Source: Vibrio barjaei (lineage in GTDB: Bacteria > Pseudomonadota > Gammaproteobacteria > Enterobacterales > Vibrionaceae). Taken from it: 64,000 nt of DNA. Made by a program: the position numbers and the translations under genes. This document shows positions 42,096 to 52,076 of the stretch, one piece after another (within the stretch, counting starts at the first letter, position 1; every line of letters begins with the position of its first letter). Location of the stretch: the NCBI RefSeq assembly GCF_001639065.2, contig NZ_LQXO02000012.1, positions 62,001 to 126,000 on the forward strand, written 5' to 3'. The notes beneath the pieces were generated by a model. It searched no databases and was not told where the DNA came from. It saw only the letters and a list, made by a program, of their open reading frames with translations.

Positions 42096-43406
42096 ATGAC
42101 CGACGTACTAATATCCACCACGGACCGTGGATCAAAGAAAGGAAACTCTGAAGTCATACCTAAGAGTATTTTAATACCGTTTATCTTGCTTACCTCATGT
42201 TTTGCTTTATGGGGACTGGCAAACAATATGACCGACGTATTGATCGCTCAATTTAGAAAGGTCTTTACATTAACCGATATGCAATCAGGATTGGTACAAA
42301 CCGCCTTTTACGGAGCCTATTTTGTACTGGCTCTTCCTGCTGCTCTTTTTATTCAACGTTATAGTTATAAAGCGGGAGTGCTACTGGGACTAGGTCTATT
42401 CGCCTGCGGAGCCATCCTGTTCTACCCGGCAGCACAAGCAATGCAATACCTACCATTTTTAATGGCGCTGTTTGTGCTTGCGGGTGGTCTATCCATCCTT
42501 GAGACCAGTGCCAATCCTTACATTATCGCGATGGGACCGGAAGAGACGGCAACACGACGTTTAAACATTGCTCAAGCCTTTAACCCTGTGGGCTCTATTA
42601 CTGGGGTAGTGATCGGTAAGGTGTATATCTTATCTCAATTGAATCCGGCAACGGATGTAGAACGCGCCGCTATGAGTTCAGCAGAGTTGTCTGCGATTCA
42701 AACATCTGAGCTGAACGCAGTAATGATGCCATATCTCATGGTGGCGGCGGTGATTGTCTTTGTTTGGTTAGCGATTGCGTTCACTAAGATGCCGGCAGCA
42801 AAAGACACGGTTGCTGAGAGCGACTTAGACATGTCTATCCGCGCCACATTTGGTCGCCTGATGCAGAAAAAACACTTTGTCAAAGGCGTGATCGGTCAGT
42901 TCTTTTATGTTGGTTGTCAGATTGGCTGTTGGTCGTGGACGATTCGTTATGTGATGACTCAAGTAGGCGGCACTGAAGCGGAAGCATCCACTTACCTGTT
43001 GGTATCAATCATTACTTTTAGTGTCTTTAGATTCGTATGTGTTGGTTTAATGAAGTACATCGCACCGGAGAAACTATTAGCAGCACTCGCATTGGTAGCC
43101 TCTGTTCTAGTGCTAATGCTGATGACCGTTGGTGGCGTGGTTGGTGCTTACGCTTTAGTTGGTATCTCAGCATGTATGTCATTGATGTTCCCAACCATCT
43201 TCGGTCTATCACTTCGTGACCTTGGCAGTGATTCAAAATTCGGAGGTAGCTGTCTGATTATGGCTATCTTAGGTGGCGCAGTACTCACCGCCATTATGGG
43301 ACAAATCTCAGATTCGATGGGTATTCAAGCTGCCTTCATTATCCCTCTAATTGGCTTTGCATACCTTATCTACTTCGGCCTTAACGGCTACAAAATTAAG
43401 CAGTAA
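42096..43406 (+). CDS. fucP: L-fucose:proton symporter FucP
   Basis: The ATG at 42096, behind AAAGGAAAAG, gives 436 residues (E. coli 438); an upstream TTG is unlikely. This MFS transporter has the FucP family blocks [13 protein letters not shown], with Asp47 matching the proton/sugar-site Asp46 of E. coli, and [12 protein letters not shown], with Glu136 matching Glu135. Twelve helices are expected. It carries L-fucose into the cell with protons. Confidence 0.93.
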   Translation: MTDVLISTTDRGSKKGNSEVIPKSILIPFILLTSCFALWGLANNMTDVLIAQFRKVFTLTDMQSGLVQTAFYGAYFVLALPAALFIQRYSYKAGVLLGLGLFACGAILFYPAAQAMQYLPFLMALFVLAGGLSILETSANPYIIAMGPEETATRRLNIAQAFNPVGSITGVVIGKVYILSQLNPATDVERAAMSSAELSAIQTSELNAVMMPYLMVAAVIVFVWLAIAFTKMPAAKDTVAESDLDMSIRATFGRLMQKKHFVKGVIGQFFYVGCQIGCWSWTIRYVMTQVGGTEAEASTYLLVSIITFSVFRFVCVGLMKYIAPEKLLAALALVASVLVLMLMTVGGVVGAYALVGISACMSLMFPTIFGLSLRDLGSDSKFGGSCLIMAILGGAVLTAIMGQISDSMGIQAAFIIPLIGFAYLIYFGLNGYKIKQ

Positions 43407-43435
43407 TTCAATTTAACGGAAACGAGAACAAAATT

Positions 43436-45187
43436 ATGACTACAACCCTAACAAGAATTGGTATTCGTCCAACCATTGATGGTCGCCAAATGGGCGTTCG
43501 CGAGTCTCTAGAAGTTCAAACTATGAATATGGCGAAGAACCTCGCTGCTTTCATTGAAGAAAACATTAAGCATGTATGTGGCACTGCGGTTGAATGTGTA
43601 ATCGCTGACAGCACGATAGGCGGTGTTGCGGAAGCAGCGGCGTGTGCAGATAAGTTTCGTCGCGAGAATGTAGGGGTTTCAATTACGGTTACACCTTGCT
43701 GGTGCTATGGTACAGAAACCATTGATATGGACCCACATATGCCAAAAGCGATTTGGGGCTTTAATGGCACAGAACGCCCAGGGGCAGTGTATTTAGCCGC
43801 GGCCATGGCTGGACATTCTCAGCTTGGTTTACCTGCTTTTTCTATCTATGGGCAAGAAGTGCAAGATGCTGATGACACATCCATTCCTCAAGATGTTCAG
43901 GATAAGATTTTACGTTTCTGTCGTGCTGGCTTAACCGTAGCAGCCATCAAAGGCAAGTCATACCTGTCCATGGGCTCGGTCTCGATGGGTATTGCAGGTT
44001 CGGTGGTCGATCCAGATTTCTTCCAACGTTATTTAGGAATGAGAAATGAATATGTCGACATGACTGAAATTAAGCGACGCTTGGATCGTGAAGTCTACGA
44101 TAAAGATGAGTTTGAGTTGGCATTAGCATGGACAAAAGAAAACTGTAAAGAAGGCAAAGACTATAACGGCGAAGCGTTGCTTGAAGAGCAAAAGCAGCAA
44201 GATTGGGAAACAGTCGTTAAGATGACGATGATCATGCGCGATCTCATGATAGGTAACCCTAAACTAGCGCAGTTAGGCTTTGGCGAAGAAGCAATGGGAC
44301 ACAACGCCGTAGTGGGCGGCTTCCAAGGTCAACGCCACTGGACTGATCATTTGCCAAACGGTGACTTTAGCGAAGCGATCCTTAACTCGTCTTTTGACTG
44401 GAATGGACTTCGTGAACCGTTTGCTCTAGCTACAGAGAACGACAGTTTGAACGGCGTAAACATGCTGTTTGGCAAGATGCTTACCGGTCAAGCTCAGGTT
44501 TTTTGCGATGTTCGAACCTATTGGTCTGATAGTGCGGTAGAACGAGTGAGTGGCTACAAACCAGAATCTGGTTTCATTCACCTTGTTAACTCCGGTTCCG
44601 CTGCGTTAGACGGCAGTGGCGAAGCAAAAGATGAGCAAGGCAAACCTGTTATCAAGCCTCATTGGGATATGACGGTTGAAGATGCGCAACAATGCCTAGA
44701 TGCTACTCAATGGCCGCCTGCAATAAGTGAATACTTCCGTGGAGGCGGTTTCTCTTCGAACTTCCTAACACATGGTGACATGCCATTCACTATGCACAGA
44801 ATCAATCTCATTAAGGGTGTTGGCCCTGTGTTACAAATTGCTGAAGGGCACTCCATCACGCTTCCTGAAAATGTTCACAATACGTTGAATGAGCGTACCA
44901 ACCCAACATGGCCAACGACGTGGTTTGTTCCAAGACTCACTGGCACTGGTGCATTTAGAGACGTGTACTCGGTCATGGCTAATTGGGGTGCGAACCACTG
45001 CGTTATCACTCATGGTCATATCGGGGCGGATCTCATTACCTTAGCTTCCATGCTACGTATTCCGGTGTCTATGCATAACGTTGAGTCGAGCGAGATTTTC
45101 CGCCCGCATACTTGGAGCGCATTTGGTCAGGATGCGGAAGGTCAAGACTACCGAGCTTGTGCCAACTTTGGCCCTCTATATAAGTAA
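43436..45187 (+). CDS. fucI: L-fucose isomerase FucI
   Basis: A 583-residue manganese-dependent isomerase (E. coli 591) that turns L-fucose into L-fuculose. N-terminal [19 protein letters not shown] is characteristic, as are the [18 protein letters not shown] and [14 protein letters not shown] blocks and the C-terminal domain ending in [15 protein letters not shown]. It follows fucP by 29 bp. A small hairpin separates it from fucK. Confidence 0.95.
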   Translation: MTTTLTRIGIRPTIDGRQMGVRESLEVQTMNMAKNLAAFIEENIKHVCGTAVECVIADSTIGGVAEAAACADKFRRENVGVSITVTPCWCYGTETIDMDPHMPKAIWGFNGTERPGAVYLAAAMAGHSQLGLPAFSIYGQEVQDADDTSIPQDVQDKILRFCRAGLTVAAIKGKSYLSMGSVSMGIAGSVVDPDFFQRYLGMRNEYVDMTEIKRRLDREVYDKDEFELALAWTKENCKEGKDYNGEALLEEQKQQDWETVVKMTMIMRDLMIGNPKLAQLGFGEEAMGHNAVVGGFQGQRHWTDHLPNGDFSEAILNSSFDWNGLREPFALATENDSLNGVNMLFGKMLTGQAQVFCDVRTYWSDSAVERVSGYKPESGFIHLVNSGSAALDGSGEAKDEQGKPVIKPHWDMTVEDAQQCLDATQWPPAISEYFRGGGFSSNFLTHGDMPFTMHRINLIKGVGPVLQIAEGHSITLPENVHNTLNERTNPTWPTTWFVPRLTGTGAFRDVYSVMANWGANHCVITHGHIGADLITLASMLRIPVSMHNVESSEIFRPHTWSAFGQDAEGQDYRACANFGPLYK

Positions 45188-45194
45188 CTAGGTA

Positions 45195-45212
45195 AGGCGG
45201 GGAAACCCGCCT
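45195..45212 (+). terminator. Small intercistronic hairpin between fucI and fucK
   Basis: AGGCGGG-GAAA-CCCGCCT is a 7-bp stem closed by a GAAA (GNRA) tetraloop. There is no T run, so it likely stabilises or punctuates the fuc mRNA instead of ending it. Confidence 0.5.
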
Positions 45213-45225
45213 ATAGGATCGCGTT

Positions 45226-46674
45226 ATGTCAGTAGTAATAGTTTTGGATTGTGGCGCTACCAATATTAGAGCCATTGCCGTCTCCGATAACGGACAAATA
45301 CTCGCGTCGCACTACATCAAAAACAACACTCAGTTATCGGGTTCTGAAAACCAATACCATGTGTGGGATTTTGCAGAGATATGGAGCAAGCTGGTCAGGT
45401 GCTGCGCCGCGGTTACTAGCCAATTGAATGCAGAGCAGATAGTGGCGGTGACAGTAACAACGTTCGGGGTTGATGGTGCACCGTATTCGAAAAGCGCTCA
45501 ACAAATATATCCAATTATTTCTTGGAAATGTCCGAGAACGGTACCTGTGATGTCGCAAGTAGAGACAGAGACCGACAGACTAGCCCTATACCAAAGTAAT
45601 GGGGTTGGCGACTACAGCTTCAATACGCTCTACAAGCTTCGTTGGCTTAAAGATAACGAGCCGAAGATCTATCAATCGATGGACAAGTTTGTGTTCATTT
45701 CCTCGATGCTAACTCACAAGTTAACCGGAGAACTGACCACAGATCGAACCATGGCTGGTACCTCAATGCTAACAAGTCTAGGTGATGGTAGTTGGGATGA
45801 TAAGACATTGTCATACCTAGATTTAAGTGCTGAGCACTTTCCGAACCTAATAGATGCCGGTTGTCAGGTTGGGTTGGTACTCGATGAGGTGGCTGAGCTG
45901 TTGGGATTACCAAAGTCGACTCCAGTCGTTTCTACCGGACATGATACTCAGTTTGCGTTAATTGGTTCTGGTGCTGAACAAGACCAAGCGTTTTTAAGTT
46001 CAGGTACATGGGAAATTCTCATGGCTCGTTCGTCGAAGCCCAAGGTGGATAGAGACTCTCTTGAAAAAGGATTAACAGTCGAATTGGATGCGGTTCAAGG
46101 GGTATACAACCCGGCTATCCAATGGTTGTCCAGCGCTGTTATTGAGTGGGTTGTTAACCACTTTTATCAAGCGGAAAAAGACAGCAGCGAACTTTATCAG
46201 ATCATGATTTCAGAAGCTGAGTCCGCCGGCCCTGGAGCAGGGAATGTTCGCTTTAATCCAGATTTTTCTGTTGACGCTGGAGGACAAGGTAACGGTGCTA
46301 TTGAAGGTTTGTCTATTCACACCACGAGAGGGCAGGTTACCCGAGCTGTTTTTGAAGGGTTAAGTCTGCAGTTCAAACGTAACTTTGATTACCTTGCAGA
46401 GCGTTGCCATTTAGGAAGTTTACCCGTTATTGCCGTAGGTGGAGGGACAAAGAATACGCTCTGGAACCAACTGCGTGCCGATGCCATTCAAAAGCCACTA
46501 TTAATCGTCGACCAAGCAGAGGCGACGGTAACTGGAGCTGCAATGGTGGCGTTTTACGGTGTTGGTCATTTTAACTCGTTATCTGAGGCTCAAAATGCCA
46601 TGAAATCGCCGACAACGAGAGTCGAACCACGTAATCACGTAATGAGCACAAAGAAGGAGCCAGAATATGCTTAA
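45226..46674 (+). CDS. fucK: L-fuculokinase FucK
   Basis: A 482-residue FGGY carbohydrate kinase with the N-terminal phosphate loop [15 protein letters not shown], the [14 protein letters not shown] segment, FGGY block [11 protein letters not shown] and the adenosine motif [19 protein letters not shown]. It converts L-fuculose to L-fuculose 1-phosphate with ATP. Its stop overlaps fucU by 8 bp. Confidence 0.93.
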   Translation: MSVVIVLDCGATNIRAIAVSDNGQILASHYIKNNTQLSGSENQYHVWDFAEIWSKLVRCCAAVTSQLNAEQIVAVTVTTFGVDGAPYSKSAQQIYPIISWKCPRTVPVMSQVETETDRLALYQSNGVGDYSFNTLYKLRWLKDNEPKIYQSMDKFVFISSMLTHKLTGELTTDRTMAGTSMLTSLGDGSWDDKTLSYLDLSAEHFPNLIDAGCQVGLVLDEVAELLGLPKSTPVVSTGHDTQFALIGSGAEQDQAFLSSGTWEILMARSSKPKVDRDSLEKGLTVELDAVQGVYNPAIQWLSSAVIEWVVNHFYQAEKDSSELYQIMISEAESAGPGAGNVRFNPDFSVDAGGQGNGAIEGLSIHTTRGQVTRAVFEGLSLQFKRNFDYLAERCHLGSLPVIAVGGGTKNTLWNQLRADAIQKPLLIVDQAEATVTGAAMVAFYGVGHFNSLSEAQNAMKSPTTRVEPRNHVMSTKKEPEYA

Positions 46675-47107
46675 AGGAATTCATCCGGCGCTATCTCCGC
46701 AGTTAATTGCAACATTAGCAGGCATGGGACACGGAGACGAAATCTTACTTGCAGACGCACATTTTCCGGCTGCGAGCTTTAATTCCAACGTTATTAGGGC
46801 TGATGGTATTCGAGTTAGCACGCTACTAAGCGGCATCATCCCACTATTTGAATTGGACCAATATGTTCAGCAGCCCTTGGCGATGATGCAGGCTGTTGAA
46901 GGCGATACGCTAGATCCTTCGGTTGAGGATCGCTATCTAACCGCAATAAACACTAACAACATTGATGCAACCATGATTGAGCGTATCGAACGATTTGCTT
47001 TTTATGAACGCGTGAGAAGTTGCACCGCCGTTGTCGTTACAGGCGAAACGGCAAAATACGGCAACATCATTCTCAAGAAAGGCGTAACAGAATTTAAGGA
47101 ACTATAA
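46667..47107 (+). CDS. fucU: L-fucose mutarotase FucU
   Basis: A 146-residue RbsD/FucU protein (E. coli 140). The active-site segment is [19 protein letters not shown] with His22 and Asp30. It speeds the alpha/beta exchange of L-fucose. It overlaps fucK by 8 bp and fucA begins 2 bp after its stop. Confidence 0.93.
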   Translation: MLKGIHPALSPQLIATLAGMGHGDEILLADAHFPAASFNSNVIRADGIRVSTLLSGIIPLFELDQYVQQPLAMMQAVEGDTLDPSVEDRYLTAINTNNIDATMIERIERFAFYERVRSCTAVVVTGETAKYGNIILKKGVTEFKEL

Positions 47108-47109
47108 GC

Positions 47110-47757
47110 ATGAACAGACAACAACTTTCGCAACAAATCATCGACACTTGCCTTGAAATGACAAGACTTGGGTTGAACCAAGGCACTGCTGGAAATGTCA
47201 GTGTTCGTTTTGATAACGGTATGTTGATCACACCAACGGGCATCGCATACGACAAACTCACACCCGATCATATTGTGTATGTCACTCATGATGGGTTCTT
47301 TGAGGAAGGCAAGTTACCGTCATCAGAGTGGCACTTCCATCTGACTTGTTATCAAACTCGTGAAGACGTAAACGCGGTGGTTCACAATCACGCCATTAAT
47401 TGTGCGGCGGTATCCATTCTGAACAAACCAATCCCAGCGATTCATTATATGGTTGCTGCGTCGGGTGCGACAGAGATCCCTTGTGTCCCTTACGCTACTT
47501 TTGGCAGTCACGAACTAGCCGAGTATGTCAAAGAAGGGATGGCAAACAGCAAAGCCATTTTGCTGCAACACCATGGACTTATTGCGGGTGAGGCTAATTT
47601 AGAAAAAGCACTGTGGCTAGCACATGAAGTCGAAGTATTGGCTGACCTCTATCTGAAAACAATGGCGATTACACCAGATGTCCCCGTGCTTGACGATGCA
47701 GAAATGCAAAAGGTTTTGGGCAAGTTCAAGTCATATGGACTGAGAGTTGAGCAGTAG
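47110..47757 (+). CDS. fucA: L-fuculose-phosphate aldolase FucA
   Basis: A 215-residue class II zinc aldolase identical in length to E. coli FucA. The catalytic Glu73 and zinc ligands His92, His94 and His155 all fall at the E. coli positions (SSEWHFHL, VHNHA, LLQHHG). It cleaves L-fuculose 1-phosphate to DHAP and L-lactaldehyde. Confidence 0.95.
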   Translation: MNRQQLSQQIIDTCLEMTRLGLNQGTAGNVSVRFDNGMLITPTGIAYDKLTPDHIVYVTHDGFFEEGKLPSSEWHFHLTCYQTREDVNAVVHNHAINCAAVSILNKPIPAIHYMVAASGATEIPCVPYATFGSHELAEYVKEGMANSKAILLQHHGLIAGEANLEKALWLAHEVEVLADLYLKTMAITPDVPVLDDAEMQKVLGKFKSYGLRVEQ

Positions 47758-47790
47758 TTACCAATAACTTATTTGAAGATGTAGAGGGAA

Positions 47791-48945
47791 ATGACCATGG
47801 CTTTTTCTTTAAATTTGCCCAAGTTGAGTTTAGCTGGGGCTGGCGCTATTAACGATGCGGTACAAGAGATCCAAGCTCAATCGATTAACACTGCGCTTAT
47901 CGTGACAGATGCGAATCTGGTTAAACTGGGGATTCTTGATTCATTGCTGGCTCAATTGGAGCAGCTTAGCATTGATTATGTGTTGTTCGATAAAGTGACA
48001 CCCAACCCAACGGCTGCACTAGTAAGAGAAGGGCTAGAGCTGTACCAAAAGGAACAGTGTGACTGTTTCATTGCTGTCGGTGGAGGTAGCCCTGTAGATT
48101 GTGCTAAAGCTATACGCATAGTGACCTCAAATGGCGGTGACATTTGTGATTATGAAGGTGTAGGCAAAGTGCGTGTTGTGGGTGACTACTTTGTCGCGGT
48201 TAATACGACAGCAGGGACAGCAGCAGAAATGACGTCTAACTCGGTTATTACTGACGAAGAACGGCAAGTAAAAATGGTGATTATTGATGCCAAGCAGATA
48301 CCTGATTTGGCGGTTAATGACCCTGAGCTTATGTTGGGATTACCAAGCAGCGTAACCGCTAGCACGGGTATGGATGCGCTCACCCATGCCATTGAAGCCT
48401 ATGTTACACCCGGTGCACATACACTAACTAAACCGACGGCTTTGGAAGCGATTCGCCTCATCAATAAATGGTTACCAGTTGCGGTAGATGATGGCCAAAA
48501 CCTAGAGGCGCGTGAACAATTAGCTTGTGCTCAGTTTCTTGCGGGTATGGCGTTTAACAGCGCAGGTTTAGGTTTGGTTCACGCCATGGCTCATCAACCA
48601 GGTGCTACACATAACCTTCCTCATGGTGTTTGTAATGCTATCTTGTTACCGGAAGTGTGTGAGTTCAATGCTCAAACACGTCCGCAACCGTTTAGAGCGA
48701 TTGCCGAAGCTATGGGTTCGAGTACTGCAGACTTAGATGATGAATCTGCGGCGAAAGCCGCAATAGCAAGAATTCGTCAGCTTTCACAGCGTGTGCAAAT
48801 TCCAAATGGCTTAGCAGAGCTAGGCATTCAAGAAAGTGATTTTGCTCTTTGGTTAGATAAGACTCTGGCTGACCCATGTCTTGGAGGCAACCCTAGGGTT
48901 CCGACGCGAGAAGAAATCTTTAAGCTATTTGCTCAAGCTATGTAA
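47791..48945 (+). CDS. fucO: Lactaldehyde reductase FucO
   Basis: A 384-residue group III iron-dependent alcohol dehydrogenase (E. coli FucO 383). The metal-binding blocks are GMDALTHAIEAYV and HAMAHQPGATHNLPHG; the NAD region is VGGGSPVDCAKAI. It reduces L-lactaldehyde to L-1,2-propanediol under anaerobic conditions. The ATG at 47797 may be the real start, because the GAGGG site is better spaced for it than for 47791. It ends the fuc operon, followed by a terminator. No lactaldehyde dehydrogenase (aldA) gene is part of the operon. Confidence 0.92.
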   Translation: MTMAFSLNLPKLSLAGAGAINDAVQEIQAQSINTALIVTDANLVKLGILDSLLAQLEQLSIDYVLFDKVTPNPTAALVREGLELYQKEQCDCFIAVGGGSPVDCAKAIRIVTSNGGDICDYEGVGKVRVVGDYFVAVNTTAGTAAEMTSNSVITDEERQVKMVIIDAKQIPDLAVNDPELMLGLPSSVTASTGMDALTHAIEAYVTPGAHTLTKPTALEAIRLINKWLPVAVDDGQNLEAREQLACAQFLAGMAFNSAGLGLVHAMAHQPGATHNLPHGVCNAILLPEVCEFNAQTRPQPFRAIAEAMGSSTADLDDESAAKAAIARIRQLSQRVQIPNGLAELGIQESDFALWLDKTLADPCLGGNPRVPTREEIFKLFAQAM

Positions 48946-48952
48946 CGTAATG

Positions 48953-48979
48953 AAAAACCTAGCGTAATGCTAGGTTTTT
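48953..48979 (+). terminator. Rho-independent terminator of the fuc operon
   Basis: An 11-bp stem AAAAACCTAGC/GCTAGGTTTTT with a GTAAT loop lies 8 bp past fucO and also suits the convergent LysR gene. Confidence 0.9.
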
Positions 48980-49020
48980 CTGAACATCCTTTTGAATGTT
49001 GCAGACGTGCTTAATGTCCT

Positions 49021-49902
49021 CTAATTGTCATAATTCAAATAAGTCACACATAAGTCATGGAATGCTTGTGCTTGAGGGGAAATCGTTCGTTCAGTTAGGC
49101 GAAATATCCCGATTTGCCTTTGTAAAGGTGGGTCGATAAGAGGAAGCCAGACTAATCGAGTTTCATTAGTGGGAAAGGCAAGTTTTGGCAGTGTGGTAAT
49201 GCCAATACCAAGCTCCAATACAGAGAAAAGAGAGGTGATATTTTCAACGGAATACAAAGCCTGCTCGCTGAGGGCTCTGGCTGGTGTTGGGTCTAGGAGC
49301 TTGCAAGTACCATTTCTGATAAATGGCTGTTGTAACAGAGTTTGCCATTCGATGCCTTCGGTTTGAGAAGCAATAGGATTGTCGTTCAAACAGACGACGC
49401 CAATGGGATCTGAGATAAGCGGCGTAAACTCGATAGCGCCATCTTCAAGGTGTGAGCTGTTACCTAGGGCCAAGTCGACTTCCCCTGACAATAGTCGTGC
49501 TTCGACACCTGCAGCGTTATCATCAATCAGACTTACCTCCACATTAGGAAATTGTTCGCAAAAAGCGCCCAATACGCTGGGAATCAGCTTAGCTGCGACG
49601 GATGGGACACTGGCGATTCTGACTCGTCCTTGTTGCCCCGCAGCAGCGGCTCGTAAATCATTATCTAATGCACTATAGACGTTAAGAAACTGGATTACTT
49701 TGGGAAGGCAAATCTCGCCAAATGGTGTGAGTTTGGATTTGTTCCCTGATTCAAACAGTGCCTGACCTAAGTTCTTTTCGAGTTCTTTTATTGATGTTGA
49801 CAATGCTGCTTGCGAGCGGTTGGCTCTGTTGGAGGCTGCTCTGAATCCCCCTTCTTCGACCACCATCACAAAATGCCACAATTGTTGAAGCTTGATACTC
49901 AT
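49021..49902 (-). CDS. LysR-family transcriptional regulator
   Basis: A 293-residue LysR protein. The N-terminal winged HTH is WHFVMVVEEGGFRAASNRAN followed by SQAALSTSIKELEKNLGQAL; the rest is the type 2 periplasmic-binding-like effector domain. It is divergent from the RidA-led operon and probably activates it. A dyad and a 30-bp-spaced TTATCAAAT repeat lie in the 155-bp gap. Confidence 0.88.
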   Translation of the reverse strand: MSIKLQQLWHFVMVVEEGGFRAASNRANRSQAALSTSIKELEKNLGQALFESGNKSKLTPFGEICLPKVIQFLNVYSALDNDLRAAAAGQQGRVRIASVPSVAAKLIPSVLGAFCEQFPNVEVSLIDDNAAGVEARLLSGEVDLALGNSSHLEDGAIEFTPLISDPIGVVCLNDNPIASQTEGIEWQTLLQQPFIRNGTCKLLDPTPARALSEQALYSVENITSLFSVLELGIGITTLPKLAFPTNETRLVWLPLIDPPLQRQIGIFRLTERTISPQAQAFHDLCVTYLNYDN

Positions 49903-49927
49903 TAGACCACTTCCTTAAGCCCTTTTG

Positions 49928-50000
49928 TCACCGTACCTTTTGTAAGGTGATAGATTTTACTTATCAAATGTAAAAAATTTACCGTTAGATTTATCAAATA
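49928..50000. promoter_or_regulatory. LysR-type intergenic repeats
   Basis: The inverted repeat TCACC/GGTGA spans 49928-49950. TTAC-N9-GTAA at 49957-49973 overlaps the first of two TTATCAAAT copies, at 49961 and 49991, exactly 30 bp apart. This mix is common in LysR-controlled divergent promoters. The binding protein is inferred from position. Confidence 0.5.
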
Positions 50001-50057
50001 TCAAGTAGCATTATTTAACCATCAAGAAACATAGTTGTTACAAATGGTGGATTGCTC

Positions 50058-50456
50058 GTGAATTTTCAAACCCAAAAGTCTCCAGTTAAAACTTCTCTCT
50101 TCGCTTCAAAGGCGCCACTTGAATGGGCGATTGTTAACAATGGCACGCTTTATACCGCACAGATACCTATCGATGATACTGGAGCCGTTGTTGATGGTGG
50201 CATTGAAGCACAAACCCGTCAGACGTTTAACAACCTGGCTCACACACTGGAATGTGCTGGTTCGTCTCTAGATTCCGTATTGCAAGTGTTGATCTACGTG
50301 ACAGACCGAGAGTACCTCAAAACCGTTAATGAAGTTTATGCCGAATACTTTGAAGCGCCTTATCCAAATCGCGCAGCCATGGTCGTGGCGGGATTAGCGA
50401 GAGAAGAAATGCTGGTCGAATTTGTTGTGTATGCAGCCGCGCCGCAACCAGAATGA
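50058..50456 (+). CDS. RidA/YjgF family protein
   Basis: I start at the GTG at 50058 (132 residues), for which TGGTGG is well placed; a TTG at 50052 has no usable spacing. RidA-family proteins hydrolyse reactive enamines or imines to ketones and ammonia. The conserved Arg is in YPNRAAMVVAG and the C-terminal VEFVVYA strand carries the Glu. It heads the cluster with an aldehyde dehydrogenase, so it may clear an imine or act on a nitrogen-containing intermediate. The precise substrate is unknown. Confidence 0.85.
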   Translation: MNFQTQKSPVKTSLFASKAPLEWAIVNNGTLYTAQIPIDDTGAVVDGGIEAQTRQTFNNLAHTLECAGSSLDSVLQVLIYVTDREYLKTVNEVYAEYFEAPYPNRAAMVVAGLAREEMLVEFVVYAAAPQPE

Positions 50457-50533
50457 AGACAGTTTACGAATCAACTAAGCAGAATATTGGCGGCTAGATC
50501 TTATCTAGTGAGCTACAGAACAAGGAAAGCATA

Positions 50534-51994
50534 ATGACTCAACAACTTACTATTCCAACTGAAAATGCCTTGTACATCTCAGGGGAGTGGCAGTCTGGTG
50601 TGAGCACCATTGCCAACATTAACCCATCGGATATTTCTGAAAATCTAGGTCACTTTGCTCAGGCTAGCCAAGCGCAGGTTCAGCAAGCCATATCCGCAGC
50701 TAAACATGCACAGCCAGAGTGGGAAAAAACGCCTATTGAACGCAAGCAAGCGGTGCTGCAAGCAATTGGAGACGAATTGATAGCGCGCTGTGATGAACTT
50801 GGCACCTTGCTTTCTCGCGAGGAGGGCAAGCCATTCTTAGAAGGTCGTGGTGAAATCTATCGAGCTGGTCAATTCTTCCAATACTTCGCGGCTGAGGTGT
50901 TACGTCAGATAGGTGACAGTGCCGATTCAGTGCGTCCGGGCGTTTCGGTGGAAGTGACTCGTGAAGCAGTTGGTGTGATCGCGATTATTTCCCCTTGGAA
51001 CTTCCCAACAGCAACGGCGGCTTGGAAGATTGCGCCTGCATTGGCCTTTGGTAACAGCGTCATTTGGAAACCTGCGAATCTTACTCCAGCGAGTGCGGTG
51101 GCTCTAACGGAAATTATCCATCGTCAAGGCATACCTGCTGGCACGTTTAACTTGGTGTTAGGTAGTGGTTCTGAAGTGGGTAACACACTGATCAATTCAA
51201 CAGATGTGAACGGCGTCAGTTTCACGGGTTCTGTTGAAACGGGTCGTAAAGTAGCAGCCGCAACCGCTCCGAATTTTGTTCGTTGCCAGTTGGAAATGGG
51301 CAGCAAAAACGCACTGGTCATTGCCGATGATGCTGATATTCAGATTGCAGTAGAGGCGACGATTGCTGGATCTTTCTCTGGTGCAGGCCAGAAGTGTACC
51401 GCGTCTTCTCGTCTTGTGGTGACGGACGGCATTCATGATCAATACGTTGAGGCACTCATTAAGCGAATGAGCGAACTAAAAGTAGGTCATGCACTTGAAG
51501 AAGGCATCTTTATGGGGCCAGTGGTTGACGGCAACCAATTAGAGGCAAACTTTGGTTGGATTGAAAAAGCTCGTCAAAGTGGTGCAGAGCTCGCGTTTGG
51601 CGGAGAACGCCTGAATCTTGAGCATGAGGGTTACTACATGTCACCAACTCTGTTCTTGAATACTAAGAATGAGTGGGAAGTGAACCAAGAAGAAGTGTTT
51701 GCGCCTATGGCGAGCGTTATTCGAGTCGCCGACCTAGATGAAGCAATCGCAACCGCTAACGACACACGATTTGGATTAACAGGTGGCATCATCACTCAAA
51801 GCCTGCGAAACAGTGCCATCTTCAAGCAACAGATTCAAACCGGTTGTGCCATGGTGAACTTGCCAACAGCAGGTACAGATTATCACGTACCTTTTGGTGG
51901 TCGTAAAGAGTCTAGCTTTGGTCCACGTGAGCAAGGTCAATACGCAAAAGAGTTCTATACCGTAGTAAAAACAGCGTACCAACGCCCTTACTAA
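50534..51994 (+). CDS. NAD(P)-dependent aldehyde dehydrogenase (KGSA/semialdehyde type)
   Basis: A 486-residue enzyme with Cys288 (SGAGQKCTASSR), general base Glu254 (QLEMGSKNA), Lys179 (IWKPANLTP) and the FTGSVETGRKV nucleotide loop. QKCTASSR and the C-terminal PFGGRKESSFGPREQG resemble alpha-ketoglutaric-semialdehyde dehydrogenases and other semialdehyde enzymes. It follows the RidA gene by 77 bp. The substrate is probably an omega-aldehyde produced from the compound taken up by the BCCT transporter. Confidence 0.82.
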   Translation: MTQQLTIPTENALYISGEWQSGVSTIANINPSDISENLGHFAQASQAQVQQAISAAKHAQPEWEKTPIERKQAVLQAIGDELIARCDELGTLLSREEGKPFLEGRGEIYRAGQFFQYFAAEVLRQIGDSADSVRPGVSVEVTREAVGVIAIISPWNFPTATAAWKIAPALAFGNSVIWKPANLTPASAVALTEIIHRQGIPAGTFNLVLGSGSEVGNTLINSTDVNGVSFTGSVETGRKVAAATAPNFVRCQLEMGSKNALVIADDADIQIAVEATIAGSFSGAGQKCTASSRLVVTDGIHDQYVEALIKRMSELKVGHALEEGIFMGPVVDGNQLEANFGWIEKARQSGAELAFGGERLNLEHEGYYMSPTLFLNTKNEWEVNQEEVFAPMASVIRVADLDEAIATANDTRFGLTGGIITQSLRNSAIFKQQIQTGCAMVNLPTAGTDYHVPFGGRKESSFGPREQGQYAKEFYTVVKTAYQRPY

Positions 51995-52076
51995 TCATCA
52001 CACGACATCGAGAGAGTGACGTCACAACGTCACTCATCTTGAATACCAATTCAATGAGTACAGCAAGAGGTGGGGT

